Source of the DNA: Planctomycetota bacterium
Lineage (GTDB): Bacteria; Planctomycetota; Phycisphaerae; Phycisphaerales; SM1A02
Direction of reading: 5' to 3'
DNA: 64,000 bases
Assembly (NCBI GenBank): GCA_016873255.1
Contig: VGXR01000004.1
Location: 1-64,000 of the forward strand
A program made the position numbers and the translations under genes. Shown here in pieces: positions 24,205 through 32,063 of the stretch. Every line of letters begins with the position of its first letter. Position 1 is the stretch's first letter. The notes under the pieces are model-generated. The model was not told the origin of the DNA, ran no database searches, and saw only the letters and a list, made by a program, of their open reading frames with translations.

Positions 24205-25147
24205 GCTTGACCGCGCGGTCGACTCGTTCATGTCGTTCGCGCGCGTGGAGGCGGGGCTTGCCGAGAGCACGCTGGAGGCGTACGGCCGCGACCTGTCCGT
24301 GATGTGCGCGTTCCTGGTGGGGCAGGGCGTGCGCGCGCCCGGCGAGGTGACCATGGAGCACCTGGCCGCGCACCTGCGGCATCTCTCGCGCGACCGGGGG
24401 CTCGACGCACGCACCATCGTGCGCCACCTGGCCACCATGCGGGTCCTGTTCCGCTGGCTGCACGCGAACTTCCGAATCGAGCGCGACCCGGCGCGCCTCC
24501 TCGAGCGGCCGACCACCTGGAAGCGGCTCCCGGGGACGCTGACGCCCGGGCAGATGAAGCGGCTGGTGGAGGCGCCGTGCCCGGACCACGGCGTGCTGTG
24601 GCTTCGCGACCGCGCGATGCTGGAGCTGATGTACGCCGCGGGGCTGCGCGCAAGCGAGGTGGGCACGCTGAAGGTGAGCGACTACTCGCGCGACATGGGC
24701 ATCGTGAAGGTGATCGGCAAGGGCAACAAGCAGCGCATCGTGCCGATCGGCACGCCCGCGATCGCGGCGGTGGAGCGGTACATCGCCGAGCTGCGGCCGC
24801 ACCTCGCGCGCCACGGCGACGGGCGCGACCGCTTCCGGCTGCTGCTCTCGGCGACCGGCCGGCCGGTGGAGCGCGTCGCCGTGTGGCAGATCGTCAAGCG
24901 CAACGCGGCGCTCGCCGGGATCCGCGACGTGCACCCGCACCTCCTGCGCCATTCGTTCGCCACGCACCTGGTGGCGGGCGGCGCGGACCTGCGCGTCATC
25001 CAGGAGCTGCTCGGCCACGCGGACATCGGCACCACGCAGGCGTACACGCACGTCGACCGCAGCCACCTGCGCGACACCGTGAAGGCGTTCCACCCGCGCG
25101 AGCGGCACGGTGCGCCCATGCCGCGCGCACGGCGCGGTGCGGCATGA
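24149..25147 (+). CDS. xerD: Tyrosine recombinase XerD/XerC-like
   Basis: This 332-residue tyrosine recombinase resolves chromosome dimers at dif. The N-terminal SAM-like domain (DRAVDSFMSFARVEAGLAESTLEAYGRDL) is followed by the catalytic set Arg167 (AAGLRASEVG), Lys191 (GKGNKQR), His264 and Arg267 (HPHLLRHSFATHL), His290 (LLGHADIGTTQAYT) and the nucleophile Tyr299. The order and length fit XerD. The start overlaps the upstream Cys-rich gene by 56 nt; no later start keeps the N-terminal domain complete. No phage or integron context is seen. Confidence 0.93.
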   Translation: MGEPCREVPAAEAPTQAPELDRAVDSFMSFARVEAGLAESTLEAYGRDLSVMCAFLVGQGVRAPGEVTMEHLAAHLRHLSRDRGLDARTIVRHLATMRVLFRWLHANFRIERDPARLLERPTTWKRLPGTLTPGQMKRLVEAPCPDHGVLWLRDRAMLELMYAAGLRASEVGTLKVSDYSRDMGIVKVIGKGNKQRIVPIGTPAIAAVERYIAELRPHLARHGDGRDRFRLLLSATGRPVERVAVWQIVKRNAALAGIRDVHPHLLRHSFATHLVAGGADLRVIQELLGHADIGTTQAYTHVDRSHLRDTVKAFHPRERHGAPMPRARRGAA

Positions 25148-25155
25148 GCGTGGGC

Positions 25156-25161
25156 TAGCAT
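25156..25161 (+). promoter_or_regulatory. -10 box, leaderless start of zwf
   Basis: TAGCAT ends 7 nt before GTG 25169. Confidence 0.5.
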
Positions 25162-25168
25162 CCCGCCC

Positions 25169-26689
25169 GTGCCAAGCGCGGACCCCTGCGTCATCGTCAT
25201 CCTCGGAGCCTCGGGCGACCTCACGCACCGCAAGCTGGTGCCGGCGCTCTACGAGATGAACCGCCGCGGCGCGATCGACCCGCGCACGCGCATCGTGGGA
25301 GTGAGCCGGCGCCCGAAGTCCGACGCGCAGTTCCGCGACGAGCTGGCCGAGGGTGCGCGCCGTGCGCTGGGGGCCGAGTTCCGCGTCGACGCGTGGCGGC
25401 CGCTCGCCGAGCGCATCCACTACATCGCGGGCGACGCGGCCACGGGGGATGCCTGGCACGAGATCGCACGCGTCGTGCACGAGCTCGACGCGAAGGCCGG
25501 CACGTGCGGCAACGTGCTCTTCTACCTGTCCGTGGCGCCGGAGCTCTACGAGCCGATCATCGCGCAGATCGACGCCGCGGGGATGGTGACCGAGGGCAAG
25601 CGCTGGTGCAGCATCGATCCCGCCAGGCGCAGCTGGCAGCGGATCGTGGTGGAGAAGCCGTTCGGGCACGACCTCGACTCGGCGCGCGCGCTGAACCGCG
25701 CGCTCGGGCGGGTGTTCGAGGAGGAGGCCGTCTACCGGATCGACCATTACCTCGGCAAGGAGGTGGTGCAGAACCTGCTCGCGTTCCGCTTCGCGAACGC
25801 GATCTTCGAGCCCGTCTGGAACGCGAGCTTCGTGGACCATGTGCAGATCACCGCGGCGGAGACGCTCGGTGTCGGCACGCGAACGGCGTTCTACGACCAG
25901 ACCGGCGCGATCCGCGACATGGTGCAGAGCCACCTGCTGCAGATCCTGGCGTTCGTGGCCATGGACCCGCCCTCGAGCTGGACGCCCGCGATGATCAACG
26001 CGGAGAAGCGCAAGATCGTGGAGAGCATCCAGGTGCCCGGCGCGTCCGAGGCGGCGCGGTGCGCGGCGCTGGGGCAGTATGCGGGCGGTGCCCTCGACGG
26101 CGTGGACGAGCCGGCGTACGACCGGCTTGAGGGCGTGGCGGCGGGAAGCCGCACCGAGACCTTCGCCGCGCTGCGGTTCACGTTCGACAACTGGCGCTGG
26201 GGCGGCACGCCGTTCTACGTGCGCACGGGCAAGCGCCTTGCCGCCAAGCGCACGGAGGTGGTGGTGCAGTTCAAGGAACCGCCTGCAAACCTGTTCCGCT
26301 CGCTGACGGGCGCTCGGATCCCGGCCGACCGCATGGTGATCCAGATCGCGCCGGGCGAGAGCTTCAGCCTGCGCTTCAACAGCAAGGTGCCGGGTGCGGG
26401 CTTCTCGCTGCGGCCGGTCGAGATGGTGATGGACTACCGCAGGGAGTTCGGCAACGACGCCGTGGAGGCGTATGGGCCGCTGCTCGTGGACGCGATGCGC
26501 GGCGACCAGACGCTCTACAAGACGCGCGAGGAGACCGAGGACGCGTGGCGCGCGGTGATGCCGTTCCTCGGTCCGGCGAGCGATGCGATGCGCGCCGGCA
26601 TCGCGGCCAACTACGCGCCGGGATCGTGGGGGCCGAGGTCGTCGGTCGAGCTGCTCGCGCGCGACGGCCGCGCGTGGCACGACGGCTGA
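25169..26689 (+). CDS. zwf: Glucose-6-phosphate 1-dehydrogenase
   Basis: This 506-residue enzyme oxidises glucose-6-phosphate with NADP to 6-phosphogluconolactone, the first step of the pentose phosphate pathway. Coenzyme loop GASGDLTHRKL starts at residue 13, EKPFGHDL is at 162-169, and the active-site block RIDHYLGKE is at 190-198. The pattern FYDQTGAIRDMVQSHLLQIL is also standard. GTG 25169 is decided by a TAGCAT box 7 nt upstream. pgl, the next enzyme in the route, is 4.5 kb downstream rather than adjacent. Convergent with the CPBP gene by 9 nt. Confidence 0.97.
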   Translation: MPSADPCVIVILGASGDLTHRKLVPALYEMNRRGAIDPRTRIVGVSRRPKSDAQFRDELAEGARRALGAEFRVDAWRPLAERIHYIAGDAATGDAWHEIARVVHELDAKAGTCGNVLFYLSVAPELYEPIIAQIDAAGMVTEGKRWCSIDPARRSWQRIVVEKPFGHDLDSARALNRALGRVFEEEAVYRIDHYLGKEVVQNLLAFRFANAIFEPVWNASFVDHVQITAAETLGVGTRTAFYDQTGAIRDMVQSHLLQILAFVAMDPPSSWTPAMINAEKRKIVESIQVPGASEAARCAALGQYAGGALDGVDEPAYDRLEGVAAGSRTETFAALRFTFDNWRWGGTPFYVRTGKRLAAKRTEVVVQFKEPPANLFRSLTGARIPADRMVIQIAPGESFSLRFNSKVPGAGFSLRPVEMVMDYRREFGNDAVEAYGPLLVDAMRGDQTLYKTREETEDAWRAVMPFLGPASDAMRAGIAANYAPGSWGPRSSVELLARDGRAWHDG

Positions 26690-26698
26690 CGGCGCGGC

Positions 26699-27631
26699 TC
26701 AGGCCTGCTGCGCGGCGAACAGGTTTGCCGCGTTGAACAGCGAGTGCGCGATGACCGCCGCGGAGATCCGGCCCGAGCGCTCCAGGAGCGCGCCCCAGCC
26801 CGCCGAGAGCGTGAAGAGGGTCACGAGCCCGGCCGCGCGCGCGCCGTCGGTGAGCGCGCTCCAGTGCATCAGCGCGAAGAGCGCGGAGGTGAGCGCCACC
26901 GCGAGCCACGCGGGGAGCCCCGTGGCCTTGAGCCCCTGCTGCAGCAGGCCGCGGTAGGCGAGTTCCTCCGCGAGCGGGGCAAGCAGCACGGCGCTGGCGA
27001 CGGCGCCCCACCACCATGGGTCGGCGGTGCCCGAGTCGGACATCGCCTCCAGCGTGGCATGCCCGAGCGCGGGGCGTGCACCGCCGAACCACGTCTCGAC
27101 GGCGCCCGCGATGCCGCCCGCCGCCTGCGCGATCGGCCACAGCAGGGCGGCGAACGCGATGGCCAGCGCGACGGACTCGGCGTGGCCGCGCGGCTGCCGA
27201 TGCACGCCGCCGCGCCCGGCCACGGACGACGCGCCGCGGGTCCGGAAGGCCGGCACGAGGAGCGCCGCGCCCACCACGGCCAGCTGCGCCGCGTGGACGC
27301 CGATGGACGATGCGACGGTGCGTGCGAGCGCTGGCGATGCGTCGTCGATCCGGAACGCGGTGGTCGCCGCGGCGGCGCCGATGGCGGTGGCGAGGAAGGC
27401 GGCGCCGAAGCAGAGCACGCTCGGCTCGGCGCGCAGCGGCCAGGCCGGACCGACGCGCGGCATGGCACGCAGCCACGGCACGCGTGCGATGGCGGCGACC
27501 GCGAGGATGGCCGCGACGGACCACGCCGCCAGCGGCCACCATGCGGTGCCCTGCGTAGACTGTGTGGCCCCGTCCTGCGCCGCGGCGATCGTTGCCGCCG
27601 CGAGCGCCGGGACCGATGCCAGCGCAGCCAT
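26699..27631 (-). CDS. CPBP-family intramembrane metalloprotease
   Basis: This 310-residue protein has 7-8 predicted membrane helices and the CPBP (CAAX protease and bacteriocin-processing) signature: EELAYRGLLQQ with Glu222, Glu223 and Arg227, then FALMHW with His256. These residues form the metalloprotease site. The N-terminus (MAALASVPALAAATIAAAQ) may be a signal or first helix. It is divergent from trpC, and the two ATG codons overlap in CATG (27629-27632). The substrate is unknown. Confidence 0.85.
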   Translation of the reverse strand: MAALASVPALAAATIAAAQDGATQSTQGTAWWPLAAWSVAAILAVAAIARVPWLRAMPRVGPAWPLRAEPSVLCFGAAFLATAIGAAAATTAFRIDDASPALARTVASSIGVHAAQLAVVGAALLVPAFRTRGASSVAGRGGVHRQPRGHAESVALAIAFAALLWPIAQAAGGIAGAVETWFGGARPALGHATLEAMSDSGTADPWWWGAVASAVLLAPLAEELAYRGLLQQGLKATGLPAWLAVALTSALFALMHWSALTDGARAAGLVTLFTLSAGWGALLERSGRISAAVIAHSLFNAANLFAAQQA

Positions 27632-28442
27632 GGTTCCCGTCCTCAGGCACATCGTCGAGCACAAGCGCCGGGAGGTGGCGGAGTCGAAGCGGCACGTGCC
27701 GCTCGCGGAGCTCAAGGAGCGCATCTCCGAGCTCGGCCGCCCGCGCAACTTCTTCCGCAGCGTGGTGGACGACCGGCACCCGGACGCCATGCGCGTCATC
27801 GCCGAGGTGAAGCGCAAGAGCCCGTCCGCGGGCGTGATCCGCGAGGACTTCGATCCGGTCGCCATCGCCCGAAGTTACTACGAGGCGGGCGCGGCCGCGA
27901 TCAGCTGCCTCACCGACGCCGAGTTCTTCGGCGGGGACCTCGCGTACATCCATGCGATCCGCGATGCCGTGCCGCTCCCCGTGCTGCGCAAGGACTTCAT
28001 CATCGACGACTACCAGGTGTGGGAGGCCCGGGCTGCCGGCGCCGACGCCATCCTCCTGATCGCCGAGTGCCTGCACGAGCGCGAGATCATCGACTTCCAG
28101 ATCCTTGCCACCGAGCTGCAGATGACCACGATCCTCGAGGTCCACTCGCCGGACAGCCTTTGGCGCGTCGTGAACCACGTGGGGTTCCCGCACGCGGGCT
28201 ACGGGCTGCTCGGCGTGAACAACCGGGACCTCGGGACCATGCGCACGGACTTCGGCAACGCCCTCCGCATCGCGGACATGCTGGAGGCGCCGATGCGGCG
28301 CGTCATGGTCGCCGAGAGCGGGATCCGCTCGCCGGACGACATGCGCAGGCTGCATTCGCACGGCGTGCACATCGCGCTGGTGGGTGAGAGCCTGATGCGG
28401 GAACCCGACCCCGGCGCGGCGCTGCGGGCGCTGCTGGCCTGA
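27630..28442 (+). CDS. trpC: Indole-3-glycerol phosphate synthase
   Basis: This 270-residue TIM-barrel enzyme makes indole-3-glycerol phosphate in tryptophan synthesis. MVPVLRHIVEHKRREVAESKRHVPLAELKER is the classic start; catalytic blocks are AEVKRKSPSAGVI, SCLTDAEFFGG, PVLRKDFIIDDYQVWEARAAGADAILLI, GVNNRDLGTMRTD and VAESGI. No other trp genes lie here, so the gene is alone. The ATG overlaps the CPBP start codon on the other strand. Confidence 0.97.
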   Translation: MVPVLRHIVEHKRREVAESKRHVPLAELKERISELGRPRNFFRSVVDDRHPDAMRVIAEVKRKSPSAGVIREDFDPVAIARSYYEAGAAAISCLTDAEFFGGDLAYIHAIRDAVPLPVLRKDFIIDDYQVWEARAAGADAILLIAECLHEREIIDFQILATELQMTTILEVHSPDSLWRVVNHVGFPHAGYGLLGVNNRDLGTMRTDFGNALRIADMLEAPMRRVMVAESGIRSPDDMRRLHSHGVHIALVGESLMREPDPGAALRALLA

Positions 28443-28515
28443 GCGCGCCTTGCCCGTGCCCGCGATCCCGCCTGCGCCCGACGGATTCCCCGCTCGGGGC
28501 GCGTGCTCGCCTTCC

Positions 28516-28521
28516 TATACT
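28516..28521 (+). promoter_or_regulatory. -10 box, leaderless start of apaG
   Basis: TATACT ends 6 nt before GTG 28528. Confidence 0.55.
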
Positions 28522-28527
28522 CGGGCC

Positions 28528-28953
28528 GTGATGACCGTCTCCCCAGGTGCTCCCGCGAAGTTCGGTTCCGATGCCCTCACCAACGGCATCCGGGTGCAGG
28601 TGCGCCCGCGCTTCATCGCCGAGACGAGCGATCCCGTCGGCGGCCGCTACAACTTCGAGTACCACGTGGTGATCACCAACGAGGGTGCCGAGCGCGTCAC
28701 GCTGCGCCACCGCCACTGGCGCATCGTGGACGGAGACGGCGACGCGCACGAGGTCGACGGCGATGGCGTCGTCGGGCAGCAGCCCGAGCTCGGCCCCGGC
28801 GAGCGCTTCGAGTACCAGAGCTTCGCGCCGCTCATGACGCACTGGGGCACGATGGAGGGATCGTTCACCTTCGAGCGCGCCGACCACTCGGCGTTCGATG
28901 CGCAGGTGGCGCGCTTCTTCCTCGTCGGCCCCGAGTCCAAGCGGCGCCCCTGA
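28528..28953 (+). CDS. apaG: ApaG-domain protein
   Basis: This 141-residue protein is a fibronectin-like ApaG: GIRVQVRPRFIAETSDPVGGRYNFEYHVVITNEG, VTLRHRHWRIVDGDG and GVVGQQPELGPGERFEYQSFAPL with the GxVxGxxP pyrophosphate-binding pattern in slightly changed form (GVVGQQP). The final block MEGSFTFERADHSAFDAQVARFFL is typical. ApaG binds phosphorylated compounds; its cellular function is poorly known. The GTG at 28528 is 6 nt from a TATACT box; ATG follows directly. asd starts 1 nt after the stop. Confidence 0.93.
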   Translation: MMTVSPGAPAKFGSDALTNGIRVQVRPRFIAETSDPVGGRYNFEYHVVITNEGAERVTLRHRHWRIVDGDGDAHEVDGDGVVGQQPELGPGERFEYQSFAPLMTHWGTMEGSFTFERADHSAFDAQVARFFLVGPESKRRP

Positions 28954-28954
28954 C

Positions 28955-29992
28955 GTGCCGGGCCTCGACGCAAGCCCCGCCATCGCGGTGGTCGGCGCCA
29001 CCGGAGCGGTGGGCGCCGAGCTGCTCGCGCTGCTCGAGTCGCGCGGCTTCCCGGCACGCAGCGTGAGGCTGTTCGCGAGCGCGCGGAGCGTGGGCAAGGC
29101 CGTGCGGGTGATCGGCCGCGACGTGGCGGTCGAGCCGCTGGTGCCCGGGTGCTTCGAGGGGACGGATCTCGCGTTCTTCGCCGCGAATGCGGGCACCAGC
29201 CGCGAGTGGGCGCCGCAGGCGGTGCGCTCCGGCGCGTGGGTGGTGGACAAGTCGAGCGCGTTCCGGATGGATCCCGCATGTGCGCTCGTGATCCCGGAGG
29301 TGAACGGCGGCGAGCTCGACGCGCTGCGGTCGCCCGCGATCGTGGCGGTGCCGAACTGCTCGACGATCATCGCGCTGATGGCCGCGTCGCCGCTCCATCG
29401 CGAGGCGGGCGTCGCGCGCATGGTGGTGTCGACCTACCAGGCGGCGAGCGGCGCGGGCGCGGCGGCGATGGAGGAACTGGCGCAGCAGGCGCGCGACTGG
29501 GCCGCGGGCCGCCCGCTCGACACGCGGATCTTCGGGCGGCAGTGCCTGTTCAACGTGTTCAGCCACAACAGCGCGGTGGGCGACGACGGGCAGAACGACG
29601 AGGAGCGAAAGCTCGTGGACGAGACGCGCCGCATCTGGCGCGACGCGTCCGTGCAGGTGAGCGCCACCTGCGTGCGCGTGCCCGTGCTGCGCGCGCACAG
29701 CGAATCGATCAATCTCGCGTTCCGGCGGCCGATCACCGAGGCGCGCGCGCGCGAGGTGCTTGCCGCCGCCCCGGGACTGCGGGTGGTGGACGACCGCGCC
29801 GCGAACCGCTTTCCCGAGCCGATCGAGGCGTCCGGCCGCGACGAGGTGCTCGTGGGACGCATCCGCGCGGACCTGAGCCAGCCGGAGGGCATGGGCCTCA
29901 GCCTGTTCGTGAGCGGCGACCAGGTCCGCAAGGGCGCGGCGCTCAACGGCATCCAGATCGCCGAGCACCTCCTGAAATCCGTTCCTCGTTAG
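28955..29992 (+). CDS. asd: Aspartate-semialdehyde dehydrogenase
   Basis: This 345-residue enzyme makes aspartate semialdehyde for lysine, threonine and methionine synthesis. GATGAVG is at residues 14-20, DKSSAFRMD at 98-106, and the active-site Cys135 sits in VAVPNCSTI. STYQAASGAG and a late His in RVPVLRAHSESINL complete the active site. GTG 28955 follows the apaG stop by 1 nt. The last codons (KSVPR then TAG) come from the left arm of an inverted-repeat element, so the original C-terminus may have been altered by a few residues. Confidence 0.96.
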   Translation: MPGLDASPAIAVVGATGAVGAELLALLESRGFPARSVRLFASARSVGKAVRVIGRDVAVEPLVPGCFEGTDLAFFAANAGTSREWAPQAVRSGAWVVDKSSAFRMDPACALVIPEVNGGELDALRSPAIVAVPNCSTIIALMAASPLHREAGVARMVVSTYQAASGAGAAAMEELAQQARDWAAGRPLDTRIFGRQCLFNVFSHNSAVGDDGQNDEERKLVDETRRIWRDASVQVSATCVRVPVLRAHSESINLAFRRPITEARAREVLAAAPGLRVVDDRAANRFPEPIEASGRDEVLVGRIRADLSQPEGMGLSLFVSGDQVRKGAALNGIQIAEHLLKSVPR

Positions 29993-30075
29993 TTTGGCAC
30001 CAATGTCCTTCTCCAGAGAACGATCGTTTCTCCGGAGGGTTTGTCCGGTGCCAAACCAACCAGGAACGGATTCAG
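29972..30075. repeat. 104-bp palindrome, short member of the 4.1-kb inverted-repeat family
   Basis: The left arm (CTGAAATCCGTTCCTCGTT..., 29972-30020) and right arm (reverse complement of 30027-30075) carry the same ATCCGTTCCTGGTT, TTTGGCACC and TCTCC..GA blocks as the element at 4112-4848, here separated by only a few bases around CGATCG. It fills the convergent gap between asd and trpS, holds the asd stop codon and overlaps the trpS stop. As RNA it would form a long hairpin and could act as a two-way terminator. Confidence 0.7.
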
Positions 30076-31136
30076 CGATACGCGATGGCGCGGGGGAAGA
30101 AGTGGACGCCGGCGGCCGTGCGGGCGCGCTCGAGCGTCTCCTCGGCCACGGCGTTGGCGCGCTGGCAGCCCTTCTTCAGGATGTCGAGCACCAGCGCGTC
30201 GTCATCGCCGATCCGGGCGCGACGCTCCCGCATGGGCTCGAGCAGCCGATTGATCGCCGCGGCCACCTCGACCTTGACATGCCCGTCGCCGAGGTTGTCG
30301 CCCGCGGCGTAGCGCCGCTTGAGCTCCGCCACGCGGTCGGGGTCGTCGATGAACGCGTCCACGTACTGGAAGAGCGCGTTCGTGACGTCCCCCGGCTCGG
30401 TCGGGCTCTGGCGGCCGGTGAAGATCTTCTTCACCTTGTTCTCGACCTCCTTGGGCGAGTCGCTGACGAAGATCGCGTTGCCGAGGCTCTTGGACATCTT
30501 GTTCTTGCCGTCGATGCCGACGAGACGACCCACCTTGCCGACCTCCGCGCGCGGCACGGGCCACACCCCGCCGAGCCTCACGTGGTCGCCGTCCTCGGCA
30601 TCGGTCGGAACGCCGCAGTACATCTGGTTGAAGCGCCGGCCCACCTCGCGCGTGAGCTCGAGGTGCGGCACCTGGTCCTCGCCCACGGGCACGCCCACCG
30701 GCCGGAACGCGAGGATGTCCGCGCACTGGCCCACCGCGTACAGCGGGAACCCGAACGAGTACGTGTCGCCGAGGCCCTTGGTCTCGATCTCCGTCTTGAG
30801 CGTCGGGTTGCGCATCACCCGGTTGAAGGGGAGGAGCATCGCGAACAGGAACGTGAGCTCGTGGATCGCCGGGACCTCGCTCTGCAGGAAGATCGTGGAG
30901 CGCTCGGGGTCGATGCCCATCGCCAGGTAGTCCTTGACGATCGACAGCGTGTCGCGGCGGATCTCGGCCGGCTTGTCCGACCGCGTCGTGAACGCGTGGT
31001 AGTTGGCAAGGATGAAGTAGCAGTCGTGCGAGTCCTGCAGCTCGACGCGGCGCTTGACGCTGCCCACCCAGTGCCCGAGGTGAAGCTGCCCGGTGGGCGT
31101 GTCTCCGGTGAGGATGCGCGGGCGTTCGGCGGTCAT
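30072..31136 (-). CDS. trpS: Tryptophanyl-tRNA synthetase
   Basis: This 354-residue class I synthetase charges tRNA-Trp. The HIGH-like motif is HLGH (residues 19-22, in TPTGQLHLGHWVGSVK), and KMSKS occurs in IDGKNKMSKSLGN. ALLLPFNRVMRNPTLK and SFGFPLYAVGQCADIL are also family blocks. ATG 31136 follows TATCCT (minus strand 31146-31151) by 9 nt. The stop codon overlaps the right arm of the palindrome at 30.0 kb. Divergent from pgl, 41 nt between starts. Confidence 0.96.
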   Translation of the reverse strand: MTAERPRILTGDTPTGQLHLGHWVGSVKRRVELQDSHDCYFILANYHAFTTRSDKPAEIRRDTLSIVKDYLAMGIDPERSTIFLQSEVPAIHELTFLFAMLLPFNRVMRNPTLKTEIETKGLGDTYSFGFPLYAVGQCADILAFRPVGVPVGEDQVPHLELTREVGRRFNQMYCGVPTDAEDGDHVRLGGVWPVPRAEVGKVGRLVGIDGKNKMSKSLGNAIFVSDSPKEVENKVKKIFTGRQSPTEPGDVTNALFQYVDAFIDDPDRVAELKRRYAAGDNLGDGHVKVEVAAAINRLLEPMRERRARIGDDDALVLDILKKGCQRANAVAEETLERARTAAGVHFFPRAIAYR

Positions 31137-31145
31137 GGAGGGAGG

Positions 31146-31151
31146 AGGATA
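31146..31151 (-). promoter_or_regulatory. -10 box, leaderless start of trpS
   Basis: TATCCT on the minus strand ends 9 nt before ATG 31136. Confidence 0.5.
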
Positions 31152-31165
31152 CGGGCGCGCATGGC

Positions 31166-31171
31166 TACGAT
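31166..31171 (+). promoter_or_regulatory. -10 box, leaderless start of pgl
   Basis: TACGAT ends 6 nt before ATG 31178. It is 14 bp from the trpS box on the other strand. Confidence 0.5.
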
Positions 31172-31177
31172 CCCTGC

Positions 31178-31972
31178 ATGGATGCAGGCGGCAAGGACGA
31201 GATCGAGGTCGAGGGAGTCGAGGCACCCATCGCGCCCCCGGCGCTGCGCGGGCGCGTGGTGGCGCGCCACGCCGATGAGGAGCTCTACGACGCGCTCGCA
31301 TCCGACCTGCTGGTGCACGCATCGAACTGCGTCCGCGAGTTCGGCGACTTCCACCTTGCCGTCTCGGGCGGGCGCACGCCGTTCCCGCTCTACGAGCGGC
31401 TGATGTACGACCCGCGCTACCGGGCGCTGCCGTGGCCGCGCACCCACCTCTGGATGGTCGACGAGCGCTGCGTGCCGTTCGAGGACGAGCGCTCGAATTT
31501 CGGCCGGATCCGCGAGGTGATCGTCGACCACTCCGGCATCCCGCCCGAGCAGGTGCACCCGATGCTGGCCGCGATGCCCGGCGCAGCCGACCGCTACGAG
31601 CGCGAGCTGCGCGAGGCGCTCGGCTGGCGACCGAAGGGCCACGACCGCCTCGACTTCGTGCTCTTGGGCATGGGCGCCGACGGGCACACGGCGAGCGTCT
31701 TCCCGGGCTCGCCCGCGCTGCACGACCTCGAGCGCCTGGCGATGGACGTTCCCGCGCCGACGACCGTCGCGCCCGCGGTGCCGCGCTGCACGCTCACCAT
31801 GCGCACCGTCAACGCCGCGCGCTTCGTCGCGCCGCTGGTGATGGGCGCGGACAAGGCCGCGACGCTCGCGCGCGTCGCCGCCGGCGCATCGCTCGACGAC
31901 CTGCCCGTCGCGGGCCTGCGCCCCGTCGCGGGCGAGCTGCGCTGGTACCTCGACGCCGCCGCGTGCGGCTGA
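31178..31972 (+). CDS. pgl: 6-phosphogluconolactonase
   Basis: This 264-residue protein matches Pgl/DevB: VSGGRTPFPLYERL (sugar-phosphate loop), PWPRTHLWMVDERCVPFEDERSNFGRIREVIVD and LLGMGADGHTASVFPGSPAL. It hydrolyses the lactone produced by Zwf, so the two genes serve consecutive steps although they are 4.5 kb apart. The ATG at 31178 is 6 nt after a TACGAT box. A short N-terminal acidic tail precedes the domain. Confidence 0.95.
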   Translation: MDAGGKDEIEVEGVEAPIAPPALRGRVVARHADEELYDALASDLLVHASNCVREFGDFHLAVSGGRTPFPLYERLMYDPRYRALPWPRTHLWMVDERCVPFEDERSNFGRIREVIVDHSGIPPEQVHPMLAAMPGAADRYERELREALGWRPKGHDRLDFVLLGMGADGHTASVFPGSPALHDLERLAMDVPAPTTVAPAVPRCTLTMRTVNAARFVAPLVMGADKAATLARVAAGASLDDLPVAGLRPVAGELRWYLDAAACG

Positions 31973-32063
31973 CCGCGTGATTCTCGGTCACGCGCCCCGA
32001 TCCCGGCATCCCCCGGCAAACGCCCCTAATCTCCCGGGTCGTCTTGCACGATAGGGGATCCCG

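Noticed and set aside
24149-25147. Integron or phage integrase
   Set aside because: The protein has typical XerD length and motifs with no adjacent attachment site, cassette or phage gene.
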